Below the pieces are notes generated by a model that ran no database searches, had not been told where the DNA came from, and saw nothing but the letters and a program-made list of their open reading frames with translations. A stretch of DNA of 64,000 bases from positions 75,379-139,378 of the forward strand of contig CAKPQH010000003.1 of NCBI GenBank assembly GCA_934178475.1, given 5' to 3'. The stretch is from an uncultured Clostridia bacterium. GTDB lineage: Bacteria; Bacillota; Clostridia; TANB77; CAG-508. Position numbers and translations under genes: made by a program. Every line of letters starts with the position of its first letter. Position 1 is the stretch's first letter. Of this stretch, positions 33,341-43,308 are shown piece by piece.

Positions 33341-34861
33341 ATGAAATTTAAAAAAAGTTTAATATTTTTAACAATTATTTTAGCTGTTATATGTTTGTTT
33401 GTTTTTTCAAACAGAGTAAATGCAGCTACAATTAGTGATGATGGAAAATATTCATTATTCCTAACAGCTAATGAAGATGAAAGTTGTTTTGATGGTGAAT
33501 ATTCTAAACTTGTAAGATTTAATATTGCAGAAGGAGAAACAACTGTTAAATTATCTGAATTAACAAAAGGAATTATTCCTTTCAATGGTAAAACTGAATT
33601 TTCACATTGGGAAATGGCAGAGAATACAAAAGCTAGTGAAGAATTAGAAATAGCAAACTTTACAGGTAGTGGTTACTTTTATAAGTCAACAGGCGAAGAA
33701 GTTAAATATACTAATGGATTAAAGCTTAATGCTAAATTTTCAGATAAAGAATTAAAAGATAGTGGTAAATACTATGTAAGTATTGATGCTTTTGGTGGTA
33801 CAATAAATGGTAAAGCAAAATTAACATTGGAAAGTAAAGCAGAAGAATTTAAAACAATTGATTTAACAAAATATACACCAGTAAGAAAAGGATATACTTT
33901 TAAGGGCTGGGATTTAGATGGAAAAATTGTTACTTCTATTAATTCAAGTGCTTTCGCAAAGGATGCTGTAATTACTTTAACTGCTACATATACTAAAGAT
34001 ACTTTTGATGGAACAGATAGAGTATTAATATTAAATGCAAACGGTGGAACTATTGAAGGTAAAGCATCTAACAAATATGATTATTTAGGTGGCGGAAACT
34101 CAGGAACAGCTATGTCACTTTTACCATACACACCTGTAAGAGAAGGATATACTTTTAATGGTTGGAACTCTAAAAAAGATGAAAGTGGAAAAAACTTCAT
34201 GTATATATATTGGAGAAGATGGGATAAAGATGATAAAGATGATCTTAACAGAGACACTATTATAAAAAATGCAAACGGTGCTGAATATTATCAAAATGTA
34301 ACTTTATATGCTTCTTGGACTAAAATTTCAGGAGAACCAGAACAACCTGCTAAAGAAACAGTAAAAGAAATTGAAAGCACAGGAGAAACAAAAGCAAAAA
34401 TTGAATTTGTAAAAGAAGTTAACAAAGACTACAAATTAGATATTAAACCTGTAGAAGTAAAAAAAGATTTAACAAATAAAAATGTTAAATATGTAGTAGA
34501 TATAAATGTTTTAGAAAATGATCAAATAGTTAAAATTAGTGATACTAAAATGAAAATAAGAATTGCATTACCAGAAGACTTAAACGGATTTAACAAATAT
34601 GAAGTAGTATATATTTCAAATGATGAGATAAAAGAAACAATACCAGCAACAGTAGAAGATGGATACATAGTATTTGAAACATCACATTTAAGTCAATATG
34701 GAATTGTGGCAACAAATGTTGAAGAAAAAACAGAACAAACAAAGAATGAAACAAGCAATCCAAAAACGGGAGATAATGTTATATTCTATATTGGAATAGT
34801 AAGTGTTTCAGTAGTAGGATTAGGAGCAGCAATTGTTGTGAAAAATAAAAAAATGAATTAA
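33341..34861 (+). CDS. Secreted InlB-B-repeat protein with NPKTG sorting signal
   Basis: The 506-residue protein has a signal peptide (residues ~7-29, ending VNA) and two Listeria-Bacteroides (InlB-B/Flg_new) repeats: YTPVRKGYTFKGWD near residue 180 and YTPVREGYTFNGWN near residue 265. Each is followed by a strand ending in LTATYTK or LYASWTK. A third domain at ~340-460 contains YEVVYISNDE and HLSQYGIVA. The C-terminus is NPKTGDN, a hydrophobic segment and KNKK. Such proteins are usually adhesive and covalently attached to the wall by sortase. A strong AGGAGG site precedes it. Confidence 0.85.
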   Translation: MKFKKSLIFLTIILAVICLFVFSNRVNAATISDDGKYSLFLTANEDESCFDGEYSKLVRFNIAEGETTVKLSELTKGIIPFNGKTEFSHWEMAENTKASEELEIANFTGSGYFYKSTGEEVKYTNGLKLNAKFSDKELKDSGKYYVSIDAFGGTINGKAKLTLESKAEEFKTIDLTKYTPVRKGYTFKGWDLDGKIVTSINSSAFAKDAVITLTATYTKDTFDGTDRVLILNANGGTIEGKASNKYDYLGGGNSGTAMSLLPYTPVREGYTFNGWNSKKDESGKNFMYIYWRRWDKDDKDDLNRDTIIKNANGAEYYQNVTLYASWTKISGEPEQPAKETVKEIESTGETKAKIEFVKEVNKDYKLDIKPVEVKKDLTNKNVKYVVDINVLENDQIVKISDTKMKIRIALPEDLNGFNKYEVVYISNDEIKETIPATVEDGYIVFETSHLSQYGIVATNVEEKTEQTKNETSNPKTGDNVIFYIGIVSVSVVGLGAAIVVKNKKMN

Positions 34862-34875
34862 TTTTATAAAAAATA

Positions 34876-34914
34876 TAAGAGAAGGTATCTAGGCTGATAT
34901 TCTTCTCTTTTTTT
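34876..34914 (+). terminator. Intrinsic terminator
   Basis: AAGAGAAG pairs with CTTCTCTT with additional inner pairing, then T7. It closes the cell-wall protein pair. Confidence 0.85.
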
Positions 34915-35027
34915 GAAACAAGGTTGAGAATCTAAATTTATTTTAGAATTGCTCAATTTTTTTATTGATATTTTTTACTAAGTATAGTAGAATAACAAGT
35001 ATATATGAAAAGATAAGGAGCAAGTGA

Positions 35028-36722
35028 ATGAACCCAAAATGGCAGTATACAATAAATAATAGTGGAGAAGCGGAAAAGCTAAAAGAAAAATATAAATTAA
35101 ATGATTTGTTAGCGTTAATACTAGCTAATAGAAATATAAATGTAGATAATGCAGAAGTTTTTTTGAATCCTACAAGAAAAGATTTTCATAATCCTTTTGA
35201 TATGCCGGATATGGAAAAAGCTGTAGAAAGAATTATTAGTGCGATAGATAAAAAAGAAAAGATTACTATATATGGTGATTATGATGTTGACGGAATTACA
35301 AGTATAACAACTTTAAAGAGTTTTTTAGAAGAAAGAGGATTAGAAGTTGAATATTATATTCCGCACAGATTAAACGAAGGCTATGGTTTGAATAAAGAAG
35401 CGGTAAAGAAAATTGCAGATAATAAAACAATTCTTATGATAACTGTTGATTGTGGTATAACTGGAATAAAAGAAATTGAGTATGCTAAAAGTTTAGGTTT
35501 GGATGTTATTGTAACAGACCATCATGAACCGGGTGAAAATATACCTGATGCAATAGCTGTAATAGATTGCAAAAGAAAAGATAATAAATATCCTTTTAGA
35601 GAACTTGCTGGAGTTGGAGTTGTGTTTAAATTAATTCAAGCAATTTCAATAAAATTAGGGTTAGAAGAAAAAGAATATCTGAAATATTTAGATATAGTAA
35701 GCATAGGCACTATTTCAGACATAGTACCATTAAAAGATGAAAATAGAGTAATAACTAAATTAGGATTAAAATTAGTTGAATGTACACGTAATTTTGGCTT
35801 AAAAGCTATTTTGAATAACATAGGATATAATAAAATAGACTCTAATAGTATTTCATTTGGAGTTGCACCAAGAATAAATGCATGTGGACGAATGGGATAT
35901 GCAGATGTTGCATTAGATTTATTATTATCAAAGAATATGAAAGAAGCGGAAAAATATGTAATTACTTTAAATACATTTAATAATGAAAGACAATCAAAAG
36001 AAAAGAATATATTAAATGAAGCAATATCTAAAGTGGAAAAAGAAAATTTAGAAGATGAAAACAGCATAATATTAGCTGGTAAAGGATGGCATAGTGGGGT
36101 AATTGGTATTGTTGCATCTAAAATAACAGATATGTATTTTAAACCATGTATATTATTTTGTTTTGATAATGACTCTAATATAGGAAAGGGGTCAGGAAGA
36201 AGTATACCAGGTTTTGATATACATAGAGCACTTTTAAAATGTCAAGCTGATTTAGTAGCGTTTGGCGGACACAGTATGGCAGTTGGAGTTGCAATAGAAC
36301 AAGATAAAATAGAGAAATTCAAAAAGGATTTTTCTGATATAGTAGAAAAGGCAGATATATCAAATATTGTACCAATACTAAATATTGATGCTATTTTAAA
36401 TATTGATAATATCACTAAAGAAATGGTAGCTTCTTTAAGCAAATTAGAACCATTTGGCGAAGCAAATAAAATGCCAATTTTCGTATTTAAGAATTTAAAA
36501 ATTGATTCTATAAGAACTTTAACTGAAGGTAAACATTTAAAACTTACATTAAGGAGTAATAATAATACATATGTAAATGCAATTGGATTTAATATAGGAC
36601 ATTTGGCAGAAAATTTTGTTATAGGTGATAGAGTTGATATTGCTGGGTGTTTAGAGGTAAATTCATTTAATGGTGTAGATAGTATTCAAATTAACCTTAA
36701 GGATATAATTAAATCGATATAA
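35028..36722 (+). CDS. recJ: Single-stranded-DNA exonuclease RecJ
   Basis: This 5'-3' exonuclease of the DHH superfamily (564 residues) acts in recombination and repair. The DHH-family motifs include GDYDVDG near residue 85, TVDCGI near residue 145, TDHHEPG near residue 165 and the DHHA1 motif GRSIPGFDIHRAL near residue 395 with FGGHSMAVG. The C-terminal OB-like domain is present. ATG 35028 is preceded by AGGAG. relA/spoT follows directly. Confidence 0.95.
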   Translation: MNPKWQYTINNSGEAEKLKEKYKLNDLLALILANRNINVDNAEVFLNPTRKDFHNPFDMPDMEKAVERIISAIDKKEKITIYGDYDVDGITSITTLKSFLEERGLEVEYYIPHRLNEGYGLNKEAVKKIADNKTILMITVDCGITGIKEIEYAKSLGLDVIVTDHHEPGENIPDAIAVIDCKRKDNKYPFRELAGVGVVFKLIQAISIKLGLEEKEYLKYLDIVSIGTISDIVPLKDENRVITKLGLKLVECTRNFGLKAILNNIGYNKIDSNSISFGVAPRINACGRMGYADVALDLLLSKNMKEAEKYVITLNTFNNERQSKEKNILNEAISKVEKENLEDENSIILAGKGWHSGVIGIVASKITDMYFKPCILFCFDNDSNIGKGSGRSIPGFDIHRALLKCQADLVAFGGHSMAVGVAIEQDKIEKFKKDFSDIVEKADISNIVPILNIDAILNIDNITKEMVASLSKLEPFGEANKMPIFVFKNLKIDSIRTLTEGKHLKLTLRSNNNTYVNAIGFNIGHLAENFVIGDRVDIAGCLEVNSFNGVDSIQINLKDIIKSI

Positions 36723-36745
36723 TAAGAGATAGGGGAGTGGGATGC

Positions 36746-38950
36746 ATGACAGAAACAAAGGAAGTAACAATACAGGATGTTATTGCTAAGAAAAAATCAA
36801 TTAGTAGAAAAGTTGATGCTAAATTTATAATGAAAGCTTATGAATATGCTGTAGAGAAACATGGAGATCAAAAAAGAATGTCAGGAGAGCCATATATTAT
36901 TCATCCTCTTCATGTTGCATATACATTGGCAGAAATGGGACTGGATGAGAGTACAATATGTGCAGCTATTCTTCATGATGTTGTTGAAGATACAGATGCA
37001 ACAGATGCAGATTTAAGAAAACTTTTTGGAAATGAAGTTGCAGATATGGTATATGGGGTAACTAAGCTTAGTACAATACAATTTGCATCTTTAGAGGAGA
37101 CACAAGCTGAAAATTATAGAAGAATGTTTTTAGCTATGGGAAAAGATATTAGGGTAATTTTGATTAAACTTGCAGATAGACTTCATAATATGAGAACTTT
37201 AAAGGCATTAAGAAGAGATAGACAAATTGCTAATGCAAAAGAAACATTAGAATTATATGCTCCTCTTGCTAATAGACTTGGTTTATATGAAATTAAAGCA
37301 GAACTTGAAGACTTAGGATTTAAATATTTATATCCAGAAGAATATCATGATTTAGTAGAAGGAATTAATAGAAAAAAAGATGAAAGATTATCTTTTATTG
37401 AAAAGATAATGGAAGATATAAGAAAAGAACTTAAAAAGAATAGAATTGAAGCTACAGTTACAGGAAGAGCTAAACATTTATATAGTATATATAAAAAGAT
37501 GCAAAGAGATAATATAAGTTTAGATCAAATATATGATTTGTTTGCTATGCGTATAATAGTAAATTCTGTAAAGGATTGTTATGCAGCTTTAGGTATAGTT
37601 CATGAAATGTATAATCCTATGCCGGGTAGATTTAAAGATTATATTGCTGTTCCTAAACCAAATATGTACCAATCTATACATACTACTCTTTTAGGAAATA
37701 AAGGTGTTCCTTTCGAAGTTCAAATTCGTACATGGGACATGCATAAAGTAGCAGAATTTGGTATTGCTGCACACTGGGCATATAAAGAAGCTAACTTTTT
37801 AGGTAGAGGCAAACAAAATGTCGTAGTATCTGAAGATAGACTTGCATGGCTTAGAGAAAGTATAGAGTGGCAACAAGAAATGCAAGATCCTCAAGAATTT
37901 TTAAATACTTTAAAGACAGAACTATTTGAAGATGAGGTTTATGTTTTTACTCCTAAGGGAAAGATACTAGCATTACCTAAAGGAGCTACACCGATTGATT
38001 TTGCTTATAATGTACATGCTGAAGTAGGAAATAGAATGACAGGATGTAAAATAAATAGCAAAATGATGCCGATTATTACAAGACTAAAAACTGGTGATAT
38101 AGTTGAAATTATTACTTCAGATAATTCGAGAGGTCCAAGCTTAGATTGGCTTAAATTTGTTAAAAGTTCAAGAGCAAGAAATAAAATAAATGCATGGTTT
38201 AAAAAAGAAAAGAAATCTGAAAATATTGAAAAAGGTAAAGATTTGATTGCTAAAGAGCTTAAGAGAATTGGTTTACAACATTCTGATATATTTAAACAAG
38301 AGTTTATAGATCCTATGCTTGATAGATATAAATACAAAAATTTAGATGAAATGTATGCTGCTGTTGGATTTGGAGCAAATTCTGCAACTAAAGTAATTGC
38401 ACGTATGCTTATTGAATATAGAAAAGAACATACTGAGGAAAATATTGAAGAAAAAATAAAAGAACTTTCTCAACCTAAGATAGAAAAAATACCAAAATCA
38501 TCAGGAAATGGAATTGTTGTTAAAGGAATTGATAATTGTTTAGTTCATTTATCTAAATGTTGTACTCCACTTCCGGGTGATGAAATAATAGGCTATATAA
38601 CTAAAGGAAGAGGAGTAACAGTTCATAGAAAAGACTGTGTAAATGTTAAGGATTTATTAAAAGAAGAAAATAGAATTATTGACGTTTCATGGCTTGAAGA
38701 AGAAAAAGCTTCTTATAATGTTGATATTGAGATTGATGCTAATGATAGAGGGGGACTTTTAGCAGATGTTTTAAAAGTTGTTCAAGATAGTAAAACAACA
38801 TTAATTGGTGTTAATGCAAGATCTGGAAAAGATAGAATTGCTATTATGGATATTACTGTAGAAACGAAAAAGCTTGAGGACTTAAATAATTTATTAAAAG
38901 CATTACGTAAAATAGATAGTGTTTATGAAGTTAAGAGAAAGAAGGTTTAA
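36746..38950 (+). CDS. relA: Bifunctional (p)ppGpp synthetase/hydrolase
   Basis: The 734-residue Rel enzyme makes and degrades the alarmone (p)ppGpp. The HD hydrolase domain has HPLHVAYTLA near residue 55 and LHDVVEDTDA near residue 80. The synthetase domain has RFKDYIAVPKPNMYQSIHT near residue 295. TGS (VYVFTPKG to DFAYNVHAEVG), a Cys-containing zinc-finger/helical region (HLSKCCTPLPGD) and a C-terminal ACT domain follow. ATG 36746 is preferred to the upstream GTG because AGGGGAGTGGG sits at the right distance. It follows recJ by 23 bases. Confidence 0.95.
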   Translation: MTETKEVTIQDVIAKKKSISRKVDAKFIMKAYEYAVEKHGDQKRMSGEPYIIHPLHVAYTLAEMGLDESTICAAILHDVVEDTDATDADLRKLFGNEVADMVYGVTKLSTIQFASLEETQAENYRRMFLAMGKDIRVILIKLADRLHNMRTLKALRRDRQIANAKETLELYAPLANRLGLYEIKAELEDLGFKYLYPEEYHDLVEGINRKKDERLSFIEKIMEDIRKELKKNRIEATVTGRAKHLYSIYKKMQRDNISLDQIYDLFAMRIIVNSVKDCYAALGIVHEMYNPMPGRFKDYIAVPKPNMYQSIHTTLLGNKGVPFEVQIRTWDMHKVAEFGIAAHWAYKEANFLGRGKQNVVVSEDRLAWLRESIEWQQEMQDPQEFLNTLKTELFEDEVYVFTPKGKILALPKGATPIDFAYNVHAEVGNRMTGCKINSKMMPIITRLKTGDIVEIITSDNSRGPSLDWLKFVKSSRARNKINAWFKKEKKSENIEKGKDLIAKELKRIGLQHSDIFKQEFIDPMLDRYKYKNLDEMYAAVGFGANSATKVIARMLIEYRKEHTEENIEEKIKELSQPKIEKIPKSSGNGIVVKGIDNCLVHLSKCCTPLPGDEIIGYITKGRGVTVHRKDCVNVKDLLKEENRIIDVSWLEEEKASYNVDIEIDANDRGGLLADVLKVVQDSKTTLIGVNARSGKDRIAIMDITVETKKLEDLNNLLKALRKIDSVYEVKRKKV

Positions 38951-38956
38951 TGTACG

Positions 38957-39604
38957 ATGATATTAAAAAGAATACTAATACAAACAGAACTTAAAGACCC
39001 AACTAATTGTTATATAGTATTTGATCAAGATACGAAAGAAACAATAGTTATAGACCCAGGAGGAGAAGTTGATAAAATAGTTGAAATGCTAGATATATTA
39101 CATGGTAATTTAAAATATATTTATTTGACACATTGCCATGGAGATCATATAGAGGGAGTACAAGAGTTAAAACAGAGAAAAGGCGGAAAAGTCTTAATTC
39201 ATTTTATGGATGCAGAAGGATTAAATGATTCTAGTATCAATTTAACTAATATAGTAGATTTACCTGAGATTGAACTTGAAGCTGATTCTAGAGTGAATGA
39301 TAATGATTTACTTCATATTGGTAATATTGAATTTAGAGTTATTTATACGCCAGGTCACACAATAGGAAGTACATCACTATATTGTGAAGCAGAAAAACTT
39401 TTGTTTTCGGGAGATACTTTATTTAGAGGAACATGGGGAAGAACAGATTTACCTACATCTGATTTTCAAAGTATAATAGATTCTGTAACAAATAAATTAA
39501 TGATTTTACCAGATGAAACTATTGTTTATCCAGGACATGGAAAATCAACTAAAATTGGTGAAGAAAAACCAATTTATTTAGAATTAAAACCTAGAGGATA
39601 TTAA
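38957..39604 (+). CDS. Metallo-beta-lactamase-fold hydrolase
   Basis: The 215-residue protein of the glyoxalase II-like group has the metal motif THCHGDHIEG at residues ~57-66, PGHTIGS near residue 135, FSGDTLF near residue 153 and YPGHGKST near residue 193. These make up the full dinuclear metal site. Proteins of this type beside relA/spoT in Firmicutes are usually thioester hydrolases of unassigned substrate. It starts 6 bases after relA and ends at a strong terminator, so recJ-relA-MBL are likely one transcript. Confidence 0.85.
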   Translation: MILKRILIQTELKDPTNCYIVFDQDTKETIVIDPGGEVDKIVEMLDILHGNLKYIYLTHCHGDHIEGVQELKQRKGGKVLIHFMDAEGLNDSSINLTNIVDLPEIELEADSRVNDNDLLHIGNIEFRVIYTPGHTIGSTSLYCEAEKLLFSGDTLFRGTWGRTDLPTSDFQSIIDSVTNKLMILPDETIVYPGHGKSTKIGEEKPIYLELKPRGY

Positions 39605-39621
39605 GATGTTATGAAATTATA

Positions 39622-39666
39622 AAGAGACTTATTGTAATAGAGATTTTTACAGTAAGTCTTTTTTAT
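39622..39666 (+). terminator. Intrinsic terminator
   Basis: AGACTTATTGTAA pairs with TTACAGTAAGTCT, followed by T6. Confidence 0.9.
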
Positions 39667-39738
39667 TTTTAAATAAAATAAGATAAAAGAATAAATGTAA
39701 TTATATTGAATATATATAATATATGGAAGGATTTTATT

Positions 39739-40932
39739 ATGTTCAATATTACAGTAATTAAGATAAAAGATATTTTTAAATATATGCTAACATGTGTGAT
39801 GATGGTTTGTGTTATTTATTTTGTTAGTAGATATTTTTATGGTAAAAGAGAGAAGTTTAATATCAATATAGGATTAAATGTAAAGAATTATTTTTATGAG
39901 AAATATAGTTTAAAATTAATAGATTCGAGTTTACCTGAGATTAAATATGTAGAAAGTTCAGCTAAAAATATGAATGAAAATATAATAGAAGAAGATGATG
40001 AATTTTATGTAAATGATTTTAGTAATTTTCTTTTGCAGATGGAACTTGGAGTTTTTTATTTTAAGGAAAAAAAGATTGCTTCTAATACAGAAAATGCTGT
40101 TAATGAGGTTCAAGAAAGTGTTGGGGAAGCGGATGGTAATTCGGTAGAAAATTTAGAATTAGCATCTAAAGAAGAAAAAACGGAGGTTGTTACTACAAAC
40201 CCAATAGCTGAAAATTTCACACAAGAATATAATGGAATAAAAATACGAAACGAAACAAGTTTTGAATTAACAGATAATAATTTAAATCCAAACAATCTTA
40301 GTATTAATAATAAAGATATAATTATATTTCATACTCATACATGCGAGAGCTATGCACCAAGTGAAAAATATCCATATGAACAAACAGGTAATTATAGAAC
40401 AACAGATTTAAATTATACTGTATCAAGAGTAGGAGATGAATTAGAAAAGTATTTAGGAATATATGGATTTAATGTTTTACATGATAGAACATATCATGAC
40501 TATCCTGCTTATACGGGTTCTTATAGTAGATCTTTAAATACAGTGCAAGGATTATTAAATAAAAAAAATAGTGATATAATAATAGATTTGCATAGAGATG
40601 CTATTGGAAGCAATAGTAATTATGATCCTACTGTGAAAATAGGTGATGATTATGCTGCACAAATAATGTTTGTTATGGGAAGCAATGGAGGTGGATTGTC
40701 ACATCCTAATTGGCAAACAAATTTACAATTTGCTGTAAAAATTCAAGAAAAAGCAAATGAATTATATCCTGGATTATTTAAACCAATGATACTTAGAAAC
40801 TCTAGATATAATCAACATTTAGGAAAGGCAGCGTGTATAATAGAAGTTGGAGCTACCGGAAATACTTTAGAACAATGTTTAAATAGTATGAAATATTTAT
40901 CAGAAGTTATGAATGAAGCTTTATTAAAGTAA
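39739..40932 (+). CDS. spoIIP: Stage II sporulation protein P
   Basis: This cell-wall amidase/endopeptidase (397 residues) works with SpoIID and SpoIIM in engulfment. It has an N-terminal membrane anchor (~residues 13-32), a low-complexity linker, and the SpoIIP domain with IIIFHTHTCESY near residue 195, LHDRTYHDYPAYTGSYSRS near residue 245 and IIDLHRDAIG near residue 275. Metal-binding His and Glu positions are intact. ATG 39739 with GGAAGGA upstream is preferred to in-frame starts further 5'. Confidence 0.93.
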   Translation: MFNITVIKIKDIFKYMLTCVMMVCVIYFVSRYFYGKREKFNINIGLNVKNYFYEKYSLKLIDSSLPEIKYVESSAKNMNENIIEEDDEFYVNDFSNFLLQMELGVFYFKEKKIASNTENAVNEVQESVGEADGNSVENLELASKEEKTEVVTTNPIAENFTQEYNGIKIRNETSFELTDNNLNPNNLSINNKDIIIFHTHTCESYAPSEKYPYEQTGNYRTTDLNYTVSRVGDELEKYLGIYGFNVLHDRTYHDYPAYTGSYSRSLNTVQGLLNKKNSDIIIDLHRDAIGSNSNYDPTVKIGDDYAAQIMFVMGSNGGGLSHPNWQTNLQFAVKIQEKANELYPGLFKPMILRNSRYNQHLGKAACIIEVGATGNTLEQCLNSMKYLSEVMNEALLK

Positions 40933-40982
40933 TTTATGAATAATTAGATATAAAAGTTCATATAATAAATAAGAGGTGCTAT

Positions 40983-42080
40983 ATGTCAAAAGAAGTTACA
41001 TATTGGACTAGTATTTTAAAGAGAGTTTTATCTGTTATTGGACTTATTATAGTAATTTTTGCGATATTTAAGCTTACTATTTTTTATATGCCTTTTTTAA
41101 TTGCTTTTGTAATTGCAATAATTATGGAACCGTTGATAAAAGCATTAATGAAAAAATTGAAATTAAATAGAAAGATAAGTTCTATAATAGTATTTATATT
41201 AACGTTTGGTATTATTGTAGGACTTATTATATGGGGAATTACGACATTAATTACTGAGTCAACAAATTTACTCGAAAATGTAAATGTATATTATAATAAG
41301 TGTAATGATCAAATACAAAATTTAACAAACAACATGAAATTAGATGACATAAAATTACCAAAGGAATTTTTAAATATATTAAAAAATTCTTCTGAAGATT
41401 TATTAGAAAAAGTCTCAAAGTGGGTAGAAAATTTTTTGAGCAATTTTTTATCAGGACTTACTAAAATTCCAACAATAGCTATATATTTCGGGGTTACAAT
41501 TGTGTCATTATATTTTATATGTACAGATAGAATATATATGTTAGATGAATTAGAGCATCATTTGCCAGAAAGGTGGGTTTATAAACTCTCAAAACATGTA
41601 AGAGAAATAATTAAGGTTTTAGGAGGATATCTAAAGGCACAAATTAGCTTAATTTTAATTTCTTTTTGTATATGTTTAGTAGGATTATATATTTTATATT
41701 TTATAAATTGGAATATAAAATTTCCTTTATTATTTGCGTTAGGAATAGCTTTTGTGGATGCACTTCCTATATTAGGATCTGGAACTGTGATGATACCATG
41801 GGGAATAATAACAGCATTAGATGGAGATTTAAGACTTGGTTTGGCTATTGTCGGTTTATGGATTATAATGTCGGTTATTAGACAATTAATAGAACCTAAA
41901 ATTGTAAGTTCTAAAATAGGAATTCATCCGATTTTTACAATACTAGCAATGTACACAGGCTTTAAATTCATGGGTGTTATAGGGATGTTTCTTGGACCAA
42001 TATTATTAATAATTATAAAAAATGTTTTTAGTAATTCTATTGATAAAGGAATATTTAAGACGATTTTAGACATAGAATAG
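40983..42080 (+). CDS. ytvI: AI-2E-family membrane protein, YtvI type
   Basis: The 365-residue protein has about eight membrane segments, with a hydrophilic loop at residues ~95-150. The C-terminal motifs ILGSGTVMIPWGI near residue 265 and RQLIEPKIVSSKIGIHP near residue 298 are typical of the AI-2E/PerM family. The YtvI subgroup is associated with sporulation. Its place directly after spoIIP supports that subgroup. The transported substrate is unknown. Confidence 0.8.
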   Translation: MSKEVTYWTSILKRVLSVIGLIIVIFAIFKLTIFYMPFLIAFVIAIIMEPLIKALMKKLKLNRKISSIIVFILTFGIIVGLIIWGITTLITESTNLLENVNVYYNKCNDQIQNLTNNMKLDDIKLPKEFLNILKNSSEDLLEKVSKWVENFLSNFLSGLTKIPTIAIYFGVTIVSLYFICTDRIYMLDELEHHLPERWVYKLSKHVREIIKVLGGYLKAQISLILISFCICLVGLYILYFINWNIKFPLLFALGIAFVDALPILGSGTVMIPWGIITALDGDLRLGLAIVGLWIIMSVIRQLIEPKIVSSKIGIHPIFTILAMYTGFKFMGVIGMFLGPILLIIIKNVFSNSIDKGIFKTILDIE

Positions 42081-42188
42081 AAACGATTTTGTCATTTATT
42101 TGTAATTAAAATGTAAAATAATTTTTCTTGATATTTATTAAATTTGTGATATGATTATATAAAATATGAGAAAAGAGGTAATCTAAAA

Positions 42189-42554
42189 ATGGCAAAAAAA
42201 TATGAATCATTATTTAATTATATAGATTATTTTAAAGAAGCACCAAAGGTAAATTGGACACCTGTTAAAAGAGATTCTAAAGGAAATTTTATTGCATCTA
42301 AACCTATTTATGATGAAAATGTAAATGGATTTTTAGATGAATTTTATAAAATAAATAGATTGGTTCCAAATTATGTTAATGTACTAAGTAAAATACCATC
42401 AGATAAACCAATTGAATGTTATACAGAAATAGAGTTACTTTCAGCTTTAACAAAAATAGTAAATAATGAAAAAAATCTAATTGGCTCTATTGCAAAGGCG
42501 AGTGAAAATAGAAATATTTATAAAATTTTAATAACCTTGCAAAGATATTGTTAA
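42189..42554 (+). CDS. Small soluble protein, possibly DUF6508-like
   Basis: This 121-residue protein has no signal or membrane segment. The pattern NYIDYFKEAP, a following Trp, and NGFLDEFYKINRLVPNY recalls the DUF6508 group, but the match is weak and from memory. It is preceded by AAAGAGG and followed by a bidirectional terminator. The function is unknown. Confidence 0.55.
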   Translation: MAKKYESLFNYIDYFKEAPKVNWTPVKRDSKGNFIASKPIYDENVNGFLDEFYKINRLVPNYVNVLSKIPSDKPIECYTEIELLSALTKIVNNEKNLIGSIAKASENRNIYKILITLQRYC

Positions 42555-42562
42555 AAAATATA

Positions 42563-42592
42563 GGGACATCTCTTTTTTAGAGATGTCTTTTA
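42563..42592. terminator. Bidirectional terminator
   Basis: GACATCTCT pairs with AGAGATGTC, flanked by A-rich and T-rich sequence, between two convergent genes. Confidence 0.88.
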
Positions 42593-43135
42593 AAATATGC
42601 TACTTGTTGGTATATATGTGTTATCAGGAGGGTATACATATTCTTTTTCAGAAGAAGGTTTATCTACTTTAAAAATATTTGATACTTTTATCATTGCTAT
42701 ATCTTTGTGGTATCGTTTTTTTGCTATTTCTCCAGTAACGTCAACCCATGTACCATCTTCAAAATTATTTGCATCTTTTGATTTACACAAAAAACCTACT
42801 ATTAACATTTGATTATCTGTTGATACTATCATGTCTCTTGCTAAAACAAATTCATCATCTTCGAAATCTAATAGTCTATATACATAACCTGTAAAATGAA
42901 CTTTAAGACCTATATAAGAATCTATGTTTTCATTAACAGTTTTTAAAATATTTGTATAGTTTTCAGGTGTTATTTCTATTATTGTAGAATTACTCATTCT
43001 ATCAGTTACTTTATTTCTTGAAAAAAATATTTTGTGAATTGTAAAAAATAAAATAAAAAAAACAATTACTATCATACAGATTAATGATATTTTAAATGCT
43101 TTGTTAAGATTAGGCTTAAAATTAAATATAAACAT
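42590..43135 (-). CDS. Membrane-anchored YcgQ/TIGR03943-like protein (C-terminal domain only)
   Basis: The 181-residue protein has one N-terminal membrane segment (~residues 15-35) and an extracellular domain. The domain's HFTGYVYRLLDFEDDEFVLARDMI, WVDVTGEIAKKRYH and IKVSNIFKVDKP blocks resemble the C-terminal OB-like domain of YcgQ-type proteins (here quoted in parts: GYVYRLLDFEDDEFVLAR). In that family the domain usually follows several membrane helices, which are absent here. The function is unknown; YcgQ proteins accompany YraQ-type permeases, and none is seen nearby. Confidence 0.6.
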   Translation of the reverse strand: MFIFNFKPNLNKAFKISLICMIVIVFFILFFTIHKIFFSRNKVTDRMSNSTIIEITPENYTNILKTVNENIDSYIGLKVHFTGYVYRLLDFEDDEFVLARDMIVSTDNQMLIVGFLCKSKDANNFEDGTWVDVTGEIAKKRYHKDIAMIKVSNIFKVDKPSSEKEYVYPPDNTYIPTSSIF

Positions 43136-43204
43136 ATCTAAGAACCTCCAAAAATTCTTTTATGAAAATTTATGCTAAAAAATTAAGTTTTATTACAAAA
43201 TAAC

Positions 43205-43233
43205 TTGATAAAATTTGATTTTAGTGATATAGT
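43205..43233 (+). promoter_or_regulatory. Candidate secA promoter
   Basis: TTGATA at 43205-43210 and TATAGT at 43228-43233 are 17 bases apart, 76 bases before the secA start. Confidence 0.55.
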
Positions 43234-43308
43234 TAGTCTAAAATTACTATAGTTATGTTTGTAAGTTGATTATAAGCATTAAAACAAAGTTGAGAGGATG
43301 AATTAAAC

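Noticed and set aside
41666..41881. Plus-strand alternate frame inside ytvI
   Set aside because: Lies wholly within the conserved AI-2E coding frame and has no homology pattern.
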